From NCBI GenBank assembly GCA_964606325.1, contig CAZSGE010000003.1:62001-126000 (forward strand): a DNA stretch of 64,000 nucleotides, read 5' to 3'. Numbering within the stretch: the first letter of the stretch is position 1; the number at the start of each line of letters is the position of its first letter. The position numbers and the translations under genes are program-made. Shown here piece by piece: positions 35,001 to 42,981 of the stretch. The DNA is from Berkiella sp964606325 (GTDB lineage: Bacteria > Pseudomonadota > Gammaproteobacteria > Berkiellales > Berkiellaceae). The notes beneath the pieces are model-generated. The model was not told the DNA's origin. It saw only the letters and a list, made by a program, of their open reading frames with translations, and made no database searches.

Positions 35001-35040
35001 AGGGTAGACTTCTGACCCTTGGCTTTATACCTAAAGCCAA
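35001..35040 (+). promoter_or_regulatory. Structured leader upstream of rpsF
   Basis: Two neighbouring hairpins precede rpsF: AGGGT–ACCCT (about 35001–35019) and TTGGCTTTA–TAAAGCCAA, a 9-base-pair stem with a 4-base loop (35019–35040). Another small stem ACGGTT–AACCGT lies near 34947–34962. The last hairpin lacks a strong T run. In many bacteria rpsF transcripts carry an S6:S18-binding leader; I could not verify its conserved core here, so this may be a ribosomal-protein leader or the end of the preceding operon. Confidence 0.4.
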
Positions 35041-35121
35041 AGTTTGTTAATTAACTCCTTGCGCTATTCCCTCTCCCAAAAGAGACTGAAGGCGCTATTA
35101 ACCATGAGGAGCATATACTCT

Positions 35122-35511
35122 ATGCGACATTATGAAATCGTTGTTCTGATCCATCCTGATCAAAGTGAACAAGTCACTGCAATGGTAGATAGATACCGTG
35201 CGATGGCTGAAAAAAATGGTGGCCAAGTTCACCGCTTTGAAGATTGGGGTAGAAGACAACTTGCCTATCCTATTAAGAAGCTACACAAAGCACACTATAT
35301 TCTATTGAATATCGAGTGCGATAACGAAGCTTTAGATAATCTCAAGCACGCTTTTCGCTATAACGATGCCATTTTACGGCATTTAATCTTGCAAAGAGAT
35401 GCAGCCATTACGGAAGTCTCAGCTATGTTGCGTTCAGAAGAAGAAAAAGAACGTATGGAACGTGGCGGCGATCGCGTTATTGCGATGGAAGAAGAAGAAC
35501 TCGAGATTTAA
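35122..35511 (+). CDS. rpsF: 30S ribosomal protein S6
   Basis: S6 binds the 30S platform together with S18. The true start is the ATG at 35122 (MRHYEIVVLIHPDQ), behind GAGGAGC; the longer frame from 35044 would translate the leader hairpins. The 129 residues show the family body (DRYRAMAEKNGGQVHRFEDWGRRQLAYPIKK, HAFRYNDAILRHLI) and a Glu-rich tail. rpsR follows after 18 bases. The priB gene found between them in enterobacteria is missing. Confidence 0.97.
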   Translation: MRHYEIVVLIHPDQSEQVTAMVDRYRAMAEKNGGQVHRFEDWGRRQLAYPIKKLHKAHYILLNIECDNEALDNLKHAFRYNDAILRHLILQRDAAITEVSAMLRSEEEKERMERGGDRVIAMEEEELEI

Positions 35512-35529
35512 TCATTTAGGAGAATCACA

Positions 35530-35769
35530 ATGTCTACATGGCGAGCCAGAGGCAATAAAAAGAAATATTGTCCTTTTACATCAAAAAAGATCCCAAAAGA
35601 ATTTATCGATTTTAAAAATTTCCGCTTTTTGCGTAAATATATTACCGAAACCGGTAAAATCGTTCCCAGCCGTATCACTGGGGTAAAAAATATTTATCAG
35701 CATATGTTGGCGCGTGAAATTAAATATGCGCGTTATTTGGCATTAATTCCATTTTGCGATAGGCATTAA
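35530..35769 (+). CDS. rpsR: 30S ribosomal protein S18
   Basis: S18 is a small basic protein of the 30S platform that pairs with S6. The 79 residues (KKKYCPFTSKKIPKEFIDFKN, KIVPSRITGVKNIYQHMLARE, IKYARYLALIPFCDRH) are full-length. AGGAG precedes the ATG. A palindromic element lies in the 90-base gap before rplI, within what should be one operon. Confidence 0.97.
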   Translation: MSTWRARGNKKKYCPFTSKKIPKEFIDFKNFRFLRKYITETGKIVPSRITGVKNIYQHMLAREIKYARYLALIPFCDRH

Positions 35770-35785
35770 GAATTAAGGCCTTGCC

Positions 35786-35836
35786 CCTCATCCGCCCTTG
35801 CGGGCGCCTTCTTCCCTAAGGGAGAAGGTGATGAGG
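35786..35836. repeat. REP-like palindromic element between rpsR and rplI
   Basis: An outer stem CCTCATC (35786–35792) pairs with GATGAGG (35830–35836). Inside it are two hairpins: CGCCC–GGGCG (about 35793–35806) and CCTTCTTCCCT–AGGGAGAAGG (about 35807–35828), forming a three-way junction. This closely resembles the CCTCATCC…GGGAGAAGG intergenic palindromes spread through many proteobacterial genomes. No second copy was noticed in this window. Confidence 0.7.
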
Positions 35837-35859
35837 AAAAAACTATTATAGAGGATAAA

Positions 35860-36312
35860 ATGGAAATCATATTATTAGAAAACGTAAGAAATCTTGGCAA
35901 ATTTGGCAGTAAAGTCAAAGTAGCTAAAGGCTTTGGGCGTAATTTTTTAATTCCCCAAGGTAAAGCCGTTCCTGCTACCAAAGACAATATTACTCAATTT
36001 GAAGCACAACGTGCCAAGCTTGAAAAAGCAGCTCAAGATAGACTGTCACAAGCCTCTGAGCGTGCTGCTGAGTTTGCAGCAGTTCATATCAAGCTTCATG
36101 CGCGAGCAGGCGATGAAGGCAAACTCTTTGGTTCGATTGGTACCATTGAATTGGTCAAAGCATTCAAAGAGAAAGGCATTGAAGTGACAAGACAAGAGAT
36201 CCGTTTACCTAATGGCCCTTTAAGAGAATTAGGTGAATATACAATTGAATTGCAATTACATGCTGAAGTTATTGCTCAAGCTAAAGTGACTGTTGTTCCC
36301 GATAAGGAATAG
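35860..36312 (+). CDS. rplI: 50S ribosomal protein L9
   Basis: L9 is an elongated 50S protein near the L1 stalk that helps reading-frame maintenance. The 150 residues show the N-domain signature (MEIILLENVRNLGKFGSKV, VAKGFGRNFLIPQGKAVPAT), the long connecting helix and the C-domain (RAGDEGKLFGSIGT, PLRELGEYTIELQLHAEV). A terminator lies about 60 bases downstream. It ends the rpsF operon; dnaB follows in line. Confidence 0.97.
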   Translation: MEIILLENVRNLGKFGSKVKVAKGFGRNFLIPQGKAVPATKDNITQFEAQRAKLEKAAQDRLSQASERAAEFAAVHIKLHARAGDEGKLFGSIGTIELVKAFKEKGIEVTRQEIRLPNGPLRELGEYTIELQLHAEVIAQAKVTVVPDKE

Positions 36313-36369
36313 CATTTATTTAGCAGGTCTTTGCTATTGGGCTTTGACCACTTGCATGACAAAATAAGA

Positions 36370-36396
36370 GGGAAATAGGTTCTATTTCCCTTTTTT
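36370..36396 (+). terminator. Rho-independent terminator after rplI
   Basis: GGGAAATA and TATTTCCC form an 8-base-pair stem with a GGTTC loop and are followed by six T. Confidence 0.9.
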
Positions 36397-36439
36397 ATTT
36401 CTTTCTAATAATTCATCTTACTTACAAATAGGGTCTGCT

Positions 36440-37834
36440 GTGATCAGAGAAAGCGAAAGTTTACGAACGACGGGTGACTCCTTAACCTCCAAGTTAAAGC
36501 TACCTCCACATTCATTGGATGCAGAGCAAGCGGTATTGGGTGGTTTGATGTTAGATAACAGAGCCTGGGATCAAATAGCCGATAAAATTGTCGAGAAACA
36601 TTTTTATCGTCGTGATCATCAGCTGATTTTCCGCGCGATGGCGAAATTAATGGAAGAAAATAAACCATTAGATGTCATCACGGTCTCTGAATGCTTGCAA
36701 AAGATGGAGTTTCAAGAAGAAGTTGGTGGTTTAGCGTATCTAAGTGAATTAGCCAAAAATACGCCCAGCGCCGCTAATATTGCCGCTTATGCTGACATTG
36801 TATGCGAGCGATCTATTCTACGTGAGCTCATAGCTGTTGGTACGACAATCACTGAATCTGCTTTTGAGCCTCAGGGGCGAGCCAGTGCTGAGATTTTAGA
36901 TGAAGCGGAAAAGAAAGTATTTGATATTGCCGAGAAGGGCGTGAGAGGCACAGGCCCAGAAACCATTAGAACGATTGTTTCTAAAACATTAGATAACATT
37001 GAAAAACGCTTTCATGATAATACGCCTGTAACCGGTATAGCTACGGGATTTACCGATCTTGATCGCATGACAACAGGGCTACAGCCTGGTGATTTAGTGA
37101 TCGTTGCCGGTCGTCCTTCGATGGGCAAAACGATTTTAGGTATGAATATCGCAGAACATGCTGCAATACGAAGTCAAAAATCCGTTTTAGTCTTCAGTAT
37201 GGAAATGCCATCAGAAGCCTTGGCGCTTCGAATGCTATCTTCTATCGGGCGTTTAGATCAGAATAAATTGCGTACCGGTAAGTTAATGGAAGAAGATTGG
37301 ACAAGATTAACTTCTGCAGTAGGTTTATTAGGTAATGCAAAGTTGTATATTGATGAAACCCCTGCCTTAACCCCCATAGAAATGCGTGCTCGCGCACGAC
37401 GTGTTGCTAGAGAAAAAGATAAATTGGGTTTAATTGTCGTGGACTACTTACAGTTAATGAGAGGCGGCTCTAACACTGAAAATAGAACGGCAGAAATTTC
37501 TGAGATTTCACGCAGTTTAAAAGCATTGGCCAAAGAAATGAATGTGCCGCTCATTGCTTTGTCGCAGCTTAATCGAAGCCTTGAGCAACGTCCCAATAAA
37601 CGACCAGTCATGTCAGATTTGCGTGAATCAGGCGCTATTGAGCAAGACGCCGACTTGATTGCTTTTATTTATCGTGACGAAGTCTATAATGAAGATAGTC
37701 CTGATAAAGGCACTGCCGAAATCATTATTGGTAAGCAACGTAATGGACCTATTGGCACTATACGATTAACCTTTATGGGTCAATATACTCGATTCGATAA
37801 TTTTATGACTGAGCACGTTGCAACAGCTTATTAG
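36440..37834 (+). CDS. dnaB: Replicative DNA helicase DnaB
   Basis: DnaB is the hexameric 5'-3' helicase at the replication fork. It starts at GTG 36440. The 464 residues have the N-terminal DnaG-interaction domain (HSLDAEQAVLGGLMLDNRAWD), then the RecA-like domain with Walker A GRPSMGKT (about 224–231), Walker B LIVVDYLQLMRGG, IALSQLNRSLEQRPNKRPVMSDLRESGAIEQDAD and the arginine-finger region IIIGKQRNGPIGT. There is no intein. alr follows after 17 bases, an order seen in many gammaproteobacteria. Confidence 0.97.
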   Translation: MIRESESLRTTGDSLTSKLKLPPHSLDAEQAVLGGLMLDNRAWDQIADKIVEKHFYRRDHQLIFRAMAKLMEENKPLDVITVSECLQKMEFQEEVGGLAYLSELAKNTPSAANIAAYADIVCERSILRELIAVGTTITESAFEPQGRASAEILDEAEKKVFDIAEKGVRGTGPETIRTIVSKTLDNIEKRFHDNTPVTGIATGFTDLDRMTTGLQPGDLVIVAGRPSMGKTILGMNIAEHAAIRSQKSVLVFSMEMPSEALALRMLSSIGRLDQNKLRTGKLMEEDWTRLTSAVGLLGNAKLYIDETPALTPIEMRARARRVAREKDKLGLIVVDYLQLMRGGSNTENRTAEISEISRSLKALAKEMNVPLIALSQLNRSLEQRPNKRPVMSDLRESGAIEQDADLIAFIYRDEVYNEDSPDKGTAEIIIGKQRNGPIGTIRLTFMGQYTRFDNFMTEHVATAY

Positions 37835-37851
37835 AAAGGTGGTTTTTAGAT

Positions 37852-38937
37852 ATGGGTAGATATGTTTTAGCACAAGTTTCGCAAAGCGCCTTGCGCCATA
37901 ATTTGCAGCAAGTGCGCAAATTTGCACCCCAATCTAAAGTGATTGCCATGGTCAAAGCAAACGCCTATGGACATGGCTTAACCAAAGTGGCTAAAACCTT
38001 GCAAGATTGCGATGCGCTTGGGGTAGCTTGTATTGATGAAGCGCTTAAAATTCGTCAAGCGGGTGTGAACACCAATATTGTGCTCATGGAAGGCATTTTT
38101 CGTGAAGATGAATTAAAGCTTGTGCAAGAATATCATTTCACCTTAGTGGTTCATCATTGGCAACAAATTCAAGCATTGCAAAATTACCAAGGCCCCTTAA
38201 ATGAAAAATTCAAAGTTTGGTTAAAAATGAATACGGGCATGAACCGTTTAGGATTTGGGGTGAACGAATTTGATGAAGCTTGGCGAATGCTAAGTGCCGT
38301 TCATCAAGTTGAGCTGATTGGGTATATGACGCATTTTGCTTGTGCAGATGACAAGCAAGGGAGTTTGACCACACGTCAGTGTGAACAATTTAAAGAAGTG
38401 GTTGCCTCAAAACCTGGCCAACATTGTCTTGCTAATTCAGCAGGGATCTTAGGACACCCACAAACCCATGGTGATTGGGTGCGCCCAGGTTTAATGCTGT
38501 ATGGTGCTTCTCCTTTTCCAGATAGCGTTGGTTCAGATTTTAATTTGCAGCCTGCTATGAGTCTTTACTCAGAAATTATCGCTATCAGAAATCTCAAAAT
38601 AGGTGAAAAAGTAGGTTATGGCAGTACTTGGGAAAATACCCATAAAGACTGTAAAGTCGGTATTGTGGCTATTGGTTATGGTGATGGTTATCCCTGGCAT
38701 GCTAAAAATGGTACGCCCGTATTAGTCAATGGCCAGCGAGTTCATACCGTAGGACGTGTTTCAATGGATATGCTGGCGGTAGATTTATCTGCCTTAAAGC
38801 AAGTTGAAGTCGGTGCGCCAGTAACGCTTTGGGGTAAAGATTTGCCAATCGAAGAAGTAGCAAGACATGCAGGCACTATTCCTTATGAACTCTTTTGTCG
38901 CTTTACTGAGCGCGTGCATGTCGAAGTGATTACTTAA
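37852..38937 (+). CDS. alr: Alanine racemase
   Basis: Alr interconverts L- and D-alanine with pyridoxal phosphate, supplying D-Ala for peptidoglycan. The 361 residues show the PLP-binding VIAMVKANAYGHGLTKVA (Lys near 34), MNTGMNRLGF, the catalytic Tyr region VGYGSTWENT, and VGRVSMDMLAVDL. The length is normal. It follows dnaB closely and overlaps the end of a convergent unknown gene by eight bases. Confidence 0.97.
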   Translation: MGRYVLAQVSQSALRHNLQQVRKFAPQSKVIAMVKANAYGHGLTKVAKTLQDCDALGVACIDEALKIRQAGVNTNIVLMEGIFREDELKLVQEYHFTLVVHHWQQIQALQNYQGPLNEKFKVWLKMNTGMNRLGFGVNEFDEAWRMLSAVHQVELIGYMTHFACADDKQGSLTTRQCEQFKEVVASKPGQHCLANSAGILGHPQTHGDWVRPGLMLYGASPFPDSVGSDFNLQPAMSLYSEIIAIRNLKIGEKVGYGSTWENTHKDCKVGIVAIGYGDGYPWHAKNGTPVLVNGQRVHTVGRVSMDMLAVDLSALKQVEVGAPVTLWGKDLPIEEVARHAGTIPYELFCRFTERVHVEVIT

Positions 38938-39796
38938 GTTTATTCGCTATTGTTGAAGTTGATGGATCAACTGCTGTTTTTTGCGCACCCTTCAAGTTAG
39001 GAGCTTGGTTCCATAACCAGCTAATACCCTTGTAAATCCCACCAAACGTATCTGCTGCGACTTCATCAATGGGTTTGGTTGCTAAAGAGCCTTTATATTT
39101 TGCAATGGTGGCATCATCTGCGCGACCATACATCATGTCAAAAAAATCGCCGGCTGTTTCTACGACTTGCTCATCAGTAACAACTGTTGCAAGTTTTTGC
39201 AGTGGGGCCGAAGCATTCATGAGTAATTTTTGAGCGATGATAAAAGCCGGAATGTGTCTATAAACAGAAACTTTTGCGGCATCTGGCAAGTGGCTGTTCA
39301 ATAGGGCAACTGAATTAAGTTGAGGAATGTTAAAATAATAACCTGTTCCAATCATCATAGGTTCAATCAAATTAGCAACTTGGTTGCCGTAGGGCTCACC
39401 TAATTTAGCTGCTAATAATTTTTTGGCTAATTCTTTGCCAGTGTGGACAGCCAATAAATCTGGTGCTGTATAGATGGCAGCAATACATAAACCAATCTGT
39501 AGAGCGTGAAAAACGCTGGGGCGCAATTTTTCTTTATGTTGTGCTAAAACTGCTTGAGTTAATTGTTCAATTTCAGCTTTTTGAGAATCTAGGATAGTTT
39601 TTATTTGTGCATCGCTCAGTTCAAGATTCAATCCGGACATTAACGTCAAGCGTATGTGTGCTATTTTTTTATCAATTGTGTCGTAAACTGTTAAGTCATC
39701 TTGTGTTTCTTGTGAATTCATTTCGAGAATAAAATTATGTAAAGCTTCTTTCTCTTCTTCAGTCATTTTGATGTATATACCCAGACTGTTTAACAT
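38930..39796 (-). CDS. Hypothetical lineage-specific protein
   Basis: I place the start at the ATG at 39796, which follows GAGGGGAA; the longer frame from 39922 has no such signal. The 288 residues are mostly helical and soluble: an acidic N-terminal part (TEEEKEALHNFILEMNSQETQDD), a weakly hydrophobic stretch (FHALQIGLCIAAIYTAPDLLAV) and a Ser/Thr/Lys-rich tail. I see no known domain. A long inverted repeat lies just upstream. A secreted effector is possible, but only composition supports that. Confidence 0.65.
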   Translation of the reverse strand: MLNSLGIYIKMTEEEKEALHNFILEMNSQETQDDLTVYDTIDKKIAHIRLTLMSGLNLELSDAQIKTILDSQKAEIEQLTQAVLAQHKEKLRPSVFHALQIGLCIAAIYTAPDLLAVHTGKELAKKLLAAKLGEPYGNQVANLIEPMMIGTGYYFNIPQLNSVALLNSHLPDAAKVSVYRHIPAFIIAQKLLMNASAPLQKLATVVTDEQVVETAGDFFDMMYGRADDATIAKYKGSLATKPIDEVAADTFGGIYKGISWLWNQAPNLKGAQKTAVDPSTSTIANKLK

Positions 39797-39916
39797 GGAT
39801 TTCCCCTCGATGAGCATAGGTCGCAATAAGTTTGATAACTTTACAATAAACGGATGGATAAAAGCATGTTTTATAGGATAAACAGAGGTATGACACAGAT
39901 AAGAGGAATACATTTT

Positions 39917-39963
39917 GGACACTCACATCAGAAAACTTTTCTGTTTGGTTAACGTGAGTGTCC
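39917..39963. repeat. Long nested inverted repeat
   Basis: GGACACTCAC (39917–39926) pairs with GTGAGTGTCC (39954–39963) over 10 bases. Within it, CAGAAAA and TTTTCTG (39929–39943) form a second hairpin around a single base. It lies 11 bases after the ppa stop on the minus strand, so it may end ppa transcription, though there is no T tract. A similarly built element occurs at 56826–56871. Confidence 0.65.
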
Positions 39964-39973
39964 GGATGAGTAT

Positions 39974-40513
39974 TTATTTTTTAAGAGATTGAGTATAACG
40001 CTCAATGCTTTCGGTAATTTCCTGTTTAGCAGCATTCATATCGCGCCAACCATCAAGTTTAACCCATTTACCTTCTTCGAGATCTTTGTAGTGAGTAAAG
40101 AAATGGGATATTTGTTGCAACAACGAAGGGGGGAGATCTTCAAGTTTCTGCACATGATGATATAGGCTTGTTAATTTCGTTGTTGGGACAGCCAGGATTT
40201 TGCGATCTTCCCCAGCTTCATCCTTCATGGCCAACATGCCAATCGGACGACAACTAATCACGCAGCCCCGATTAACAGGGATAGGGGTAATGACCAAAAC
40301 ATCCACTGGATCACCATCATCTGACAAAGTTCCGGGAATATACCCGTAATCGCAGGGGTAATGCATACTGGTACTTAAAAATCTGTCGACAAACAAAGCC
40401 CCTGTATTTTTATCAACTTCATATTTGATTGGTTCACTGTGAGCAGGGATTTCGATGATGACGTGAATTTCATCTGGAACCTGATTTCCCGGACTAATAC
40501 AAGCTAAGCCCAT
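39974..40513 (-). CDS. ppa: Inorganic pyrophosphatase
   Basis: Ppa hydrolyses pyrophosphate and drives biosynthetic reactions forward. The 179 residues match family I soluble pyrophosphatases: IIEIPAHSEPIKYEVDK, the Tyr-rich MHYPCDYGYIPGTL, the metal-binding signature DGDPVDVLVIT, and VKLDGWRD near the end. The length is normal. It stands alone on the minus strand, divergent from the SDR gene. Confidence 0.97.
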   Translation of the reverse strand: MGLACISPGNQVPDEIHVIIEIPAHSEPIKYEVDKNTGALFVDRFLSTSMHYPCDYGYIPGTLSDDGDPVDVLVITPIPVNRGCVISCRPIGMLAMKDEAGEDRKILAVPTTKLTSLYHHVQKLEDLPPSLLQQISHFFTHYKDLEEGKWVKLDGWRDMNAAKQEITESIERYTQSLKK

Positions 40514-40649
40514 CTTATTTTCCTATGTTATTTGTTCGACATGTTATTTTATAGAGTATAGCGCTTTTTAACGCACAAAAAGAGTGCAACACTACCACAG
40601 AGTTGTTATAAAATATAGTTACTTAATTGGCTCGCACAGGGATCTGAGA

Positions 40650-41339
40650 ATGACAAACACCGTATGTATCACCGGCGCAAATCGCGGCTTAGGCTTAGAA
40701 TTTACCAAGCAATATGCCATGTCCGGTTGGCAAGTCCTTGCTTGTTGTAAAGATTTGATCAATGCACAAGAATTGAAAGCACTCGCCACACAATTTTCAA
40801 ACATCACCTGTTACGCTTTAGATGTTACTGATGAGGGCAGCATTCACGCTGTTAAAGAGGCAATTTCATCTCCTATTGACGTTCTCATTAATAATGCCGG
40901 CTTTTTAGTGCATGATGAGTTAAATGATGTTTCTCAAGATGTACTGCTGAAAACATTTATGATCAACACAGTCGGTCCTTTACAAATGCTAAAAGCTTTC
41001 AAAGATAAAATTGCCATGAGCAAGCTAAAATTAATTGCAAATATATCAAGTAGCATGGGTAGCATTTCTGATAATTCCAGTGGTGGCTATTATAGTTATC
41101 GTGCAAGTAAAGCCGCATTAAATATGATAATGAAAAGTGCAGCGATTGATCTTGCAAATGAAGGGATTGCTGTTTTGTTATTGCACCCAGGTTGGGTTAA
41201 AACCCGTATGGGGGGAGATCAAGCTGCAATAGAAGCGCCTGTTAGTGTTAAAGGAATGCGGACTGTCATTGAAAATTACAAACCCAACAAAGGAGAAGTC
41301 AAATTTATCCGCTATAACGGTGAAATTGTACCCTGGTAG
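40650..41339 (+). CDS. Short-chain dehydrogenase/reductase (carbonyl-reductase-like)
   Basis: From the ATG at 40650 this gives 229 residues. It has the Rossmann motif TGANRGLGLEFTKQ near the N-terminus, NNAGFLV, the catalytic Ser in NISSSMGSI and YSYRASK with the Tyr and Lys. The short length and the HPGWVKTRMGG motif fit the sniffer/CsgA-type carbonyl reductases. It uses NAD(P)H on an unknown carbonyl substrate. The longer frame from 40584 would overlap the ppa promoter region and lacks a ribosome-binding site. Confidence 0.9.
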   Translation: MTNTVCITGANRGLGLEFTKQYAMSGWQVLACCKDLINAQELKALATQFSNITCYALDVTDEGSIHAVKEAISSPIDVLINNAGFLVHDELNDVSQDVLLKTFMINTVGPLQMLKAFKDKIAMSKLKLIANISSSMGSISDNSSGGYYSYRASKAALNMIMKSAAIDLANEGIAVLLLHPGWVKTRMGGDQAAIEAPVSVKGMRTVIENYKPNKGEVKFIRYNGEIVPW

Positions 41340-41355
41340 TTTGGTGTGTTAGAAG

Positions 41356-42222
41356 TCATGACGGGTTTATGTCAATAGGCAGATCCCTTTGTTCATGTTT
41401 GTTCGACGCAGAAAAGCAAAGTGGACATGATTTGCCTTCAATATAATATTCAGACTGCTGAGCTTGTGCACTCACAGGATGTCGGCAACCATGGCATTGA
41501 ACCGTATTCGTTTCATTGAGCTGTGCATCCACTGCCATACGCTTATCAAAAACAAAGCACTCACCCTCAAAGTGGGCATGATTAAATTTCTCTAAGTATT
41601 TTAAAATGCCGCCATCTAATTGGTAAACGTCTTTGAAACCCTCTGAAATCAGGAACGGCGCTGCTTTTTCACAGCGAATACCGCCGGTGCAATAAGTCAC
41701 AATGGTTTTATCTTTATAGGCATCTAATTTTTTCGTTGCATCAGGGAAAGCGCGAAAATTCTTGATATTTAAATCTATCGCATTTTTAAATTTTCCAAGT
41801 GAAATTTCATAATCATTACGCGTGTCTAAAATGATGAACTCTTTGCCTTCGTCTAGCCATTGTTTAAATTTTTCGGAGCTGATAGTTGGGGCTGGATTTT
41901 GTGCAACATTCAGAGAAGGAACGCCCATGGTGACGATTTCTTTTTTAGTTTTAACGCGCATATACTTAAAAGGACAATTCACAGAAAGGCTTTCTTTAAA
42001 ATCAATACCTTCCAGCCCTTGCGTAGGCATAAAGCGGTAAAAAGCATCTATAGTTTCACGTTGGCCACTCACAAATGCATTGATGCCCTCGCTACCTATT
42101 AAAATGGTGCCTTTAAGTGCGTGTTCGTTACAAAAATCGCTAAGCAATTGCCTCAACACTTCAAAGTTGGGTAGATTAATAAATTTATAGCCTGATATGT
42201 TAATAAACGACATGGTCTGCAT
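41356..42222 (-). CDS. trhO: tRNA uridine(34) hydroxylase (rhodanese-like)
   Basis: TrhO (YceA) performs oxygen-dependent hydroxylation of U34 in some tRNAs, the ho5U step toward cmo5U/mo5U. The 288 residues contain the N-terminal YceA domain (GSEGINAFVSGQ), a rhodanese domain (IILDTRNDYEISLGKF) with the active-site Cys in YCTGGIRCEKAA, and a C-terminal Cys-rich part with C..C pairs (QCHGCRHPV; CPLC). The ATG at 42213 three codons in is an alternative start. It is a single-gene unit. Confidence 0.93.
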   Translation of the reverse strand: MQTMSFINISGYKFINLPNFEVLRQLLSDFCNEHALKGTILIGSEGINAFVSGQRETIDAFYRFMPTQGLEGIDFKESLSVNCPFKYMRVKTKKEIVTMGVPSLNVAQNPAPTISSEKFKQWLDEGKEFIILDTRNDYEISLGKFKNAIDLNIKNFRAFPDATKKLDAYKDKTIVTYCTGGIRCEKAAPFLISEGFKDVYQLDGGILKYLEKFNHAHFEGECFVFDKRMAVDAQLNETNTVQCHGCRHPVSAQAQQSEYYIEGKSCPLCFSASNKHEQRDLPIDINPS

Positions 42223-42366
42223 CTAAGTTGTTTATGTGGCCTGCAAATTTACCACAATTGAGCATAATCGCAATGTTCTTGCGATATTTTAAGAGAAGTG
42301 CCGTAGTTTTGGTATAAGCGTCTGGTTACACTCAAAGATTGTAGGTGAATGAATAGGGATATTCAG

Positions 42367-42906
42367 ATGAAAATAAAGAATAAACTTGGTGTATTGGCGC
42401 TAGTTTGCACGTTTTTTTACACGGGACTTGCTTTGGCTTCAATCACGACCGACATTTATCAACTTAATGCCGATGGCGAGAAAAAAGGCATTGGCGAAAA
42501 AATTGGTACAATCACCTTTCTTGATTCTGAGAATGGATTAGAAATTAAAACTAATCTTGAAAAACTTCCTCCCGGTGAGCATGGGTTTCATATTCATGAA
42601 AATGCCGTTTGTGATGGCAGCATGAAAGATGACAAATGGGTGTCAGGTCTTGCTGCGGGTGGTCATTTAGATCCTAACCATAGTGGGCATCATTTAGGCC
42701 CACAAGGACAAGGGCATTTGGGTGATTTACCCGTACTAACAGCAGATGACAAAGGCGTATCAAAACAAACTTTGGTTGCAAAGCGGTTAAAACTAGAAAA
42801 TATTAAAGATCGTTCTGTGGTTATTCATCAAGGCCCGGACAATTATTCTGATGAGCCGCCTATGGGTGGTGGTGGCGATAGAATTGCCTGTGGCGTTATT
42901 AAATAG
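42367..42906 (+). CDS. sodC: Periplasmic Cu,Zn superoxide dismutase
   Basis: SodC detoxifies superoxide in the periplasm, useful against host or environmental oxidative bursts. I prefer the ATG at 42367 (AGGGAT upstream), which starts a signal peptide (KNKLGVLALVCTFFYTGLALA). The mature part shows the copper ligands in HGFHIHENAVCD, the zinc loop GGHLDPNHSGHHLGP, and IHQGPDNYSDEPPMGGGGDRIACGVI with the last His and the disulfide Cys. The usual Arg near the end is present. The ATG at 42349 would add six residues. A terminator follows. Confidence 0.96.
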   Translation: MKIKNKLGVLALVCTFFYTGLALASITTDIYQLNADGEKKGIGEKIGTITFLDSENGLEIKTNLEKLPPGEHGFHIHENAVCDGSMKDDKWVSGLAAGGHLDPNHSGHHLGPQGQGHLGDLPVLTADDKGVSKQTLVAKRLKLENIKDRSVVIHQGPDNYSDEPPMGGGGDRIACGVIK

Positions 42907-42913
42907 CGAGAGT

Positions 42914-42936
42914 GGGGGATTTTTAGCCCCCTTTTT
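42914..42936 (+). terminator. Rho-independent terminator after sodC
   Basis: GGGGG and CCCCC pair around an ATTTTTAG loop, followed by five T. Confidence 0.85.
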
Positions 42937-42981
42937 CGTACCTGTATTCAATTTAAAAAAGGATAATTATTTTAGATATTT

